A DNA stretch of 6,783 bases, taken from positions 1 through 6,783 of the forward strand of contig SFOL01000095.1 in assembly GCA_004552385.1 (NCBI GenBank). The letters run 5' to 3'. Of the stretch, positions 6,635 through 6,783 are shown piece after piece (positions within the stretch are counted from its first letter, which is position 1; each line of letters starts with the position of its first letter). Both the position numbers and the translations under genes were made by a program. Under the pieces are notes generated by a model that made no database searches, was not told the origin of the DNA, and saw only the letters and a program-made list of their open reading frames with translations. The stretch comes from Bacteroidales bacterium. Lineage in GTDB: Bacteria; Bacteroidota; Bacteroidia; Bacteroidales; Marinilabiliaceae.

Positions 6635-6664
6635 GTTTTTAAGTTGTTGATATTTCACGTTTTG

Positions 6665-6672
6665 CAAATATA
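6665..6672 (-). promoter_or_regulatory. Bacteroidota -7 promoter element for the nuclease gene
   Basis: Read on the minus strand, 6672 to 6665 is TATATTTG, a perfect match to TAnnTTTG. It lies about 40 bases before the ATG and would give a leader of about 35 bases. The -33 partner is unclear: TTG at 6703-6701 is 28 bases away, farther than the usual 17-23. Confidence 0.6.
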
Positions 6673-6684
6673 ACTATTTCGGAT

Positions 6685-6768
6685 GACAGGCGATGGGGGG
6701 CAATGAGGATGCCGTGGCCGGTTCGCTTTTTTTATGAGGTCTGTGGCAAGGCATGTCCCCCGCCCGTC
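6685..6768. repeat. Imperfect G/C-rich inverted repeat at the right edge
   Basis: The left part (6685-6713: GACAGGCG, a six-G run, then ATGCC at 6709-6713) is loosely mirrored by the right part (6750-6768: GGCAT, a five-C run, GCCCGTC). Bases 6714-6749 lie between them and include a run of seven T at 6727-6733. The pairing is interrupted by several unpaired bases on the left. It could be a degenerate intergenic palindrome or part of a terminator for a gene beyond the window. Nothing else in 6673-6783 looks like a gene; one minus-strand frame is open from the window edge to about 6658, but the encoded Pro/His/Arg-rich end is not persuasive. Confidence 0.3.
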
Positions 6769-6783
6769 TACCAAAATCTCCTT

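Noticed and set aside
6676..6783. C-terminus of another minus-strand gene entering from the right edge
   Set aside because: A frame is open from the edge to about 6658, but its end is Pro/His/Arg-rich, runs through the nuclease promoter element and has no recognisable family; too short to support.

Overview
The window most likely comes from the chromosome of a Bacteroidales bacterium with fairly high GC, perhaps a Muribaculaceae or Alistipes-type gut organism; the genus is a guess. Three things support this: two protein families known mainly from Bacteroides and its relatives (DUF4876 and a DUF6850-type barrel), an alanyl-tRNA synthetase that reads like Bacteroides AlaRS throughout, and two perfect matches to the Bacteroidota -7 promoter element TAnnTTTG.

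Layout. Bases 1-106 hold no gene I can support. Bases 107-2765 carry two overlapping plus-strand genes: a predicted surface lipoprotein of the DUF4876 family and an outer-membrane beta-barrel-like protein of the DUF6850 family, overlapping by 29 bases. They look like the end of a longer envelope operon whose upstream part (I would expect a TonB-dependent receptor) lies outside the window. A short intergenic region with its own TATCTTTG promoter element leads into alaS (2869-5508), a complete 879-residue housekeeping gene. alaS runs head-on into a minus-strand gene (5626-6624) for a PD-(D/E)XK nuclease-fold protein of the Rpn / 'PD-(D/E)XK nuclease family transposase' group. A near-perfect 17-bp hairpin between the two is well placed to terminate transcription from both sides. 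The nuclease gene has its own promoter element (TATATTTG) and a clear GGAGG ribosome binding site. The last ~110 bases hold no recognisable gene, only a G/C-rich imperfect inverted repeat around a T run.

How the genes relate. The lipoprotein and barrel are very likely co-translated and may work together at the outer membrane on an unknown ligand or substrate; this is the least understood part of the window and the best candidate for an undescribed system. alaS is an independent essential gene. The Rpn-type gene is a separate accessory unit with a 21-bp tandem repeat encoding a charged heptad coiled coil, a plausible site of copy-number variation. I see no CRISPR array, tRNA, rRNA, complete insertion sequence or phage gene.
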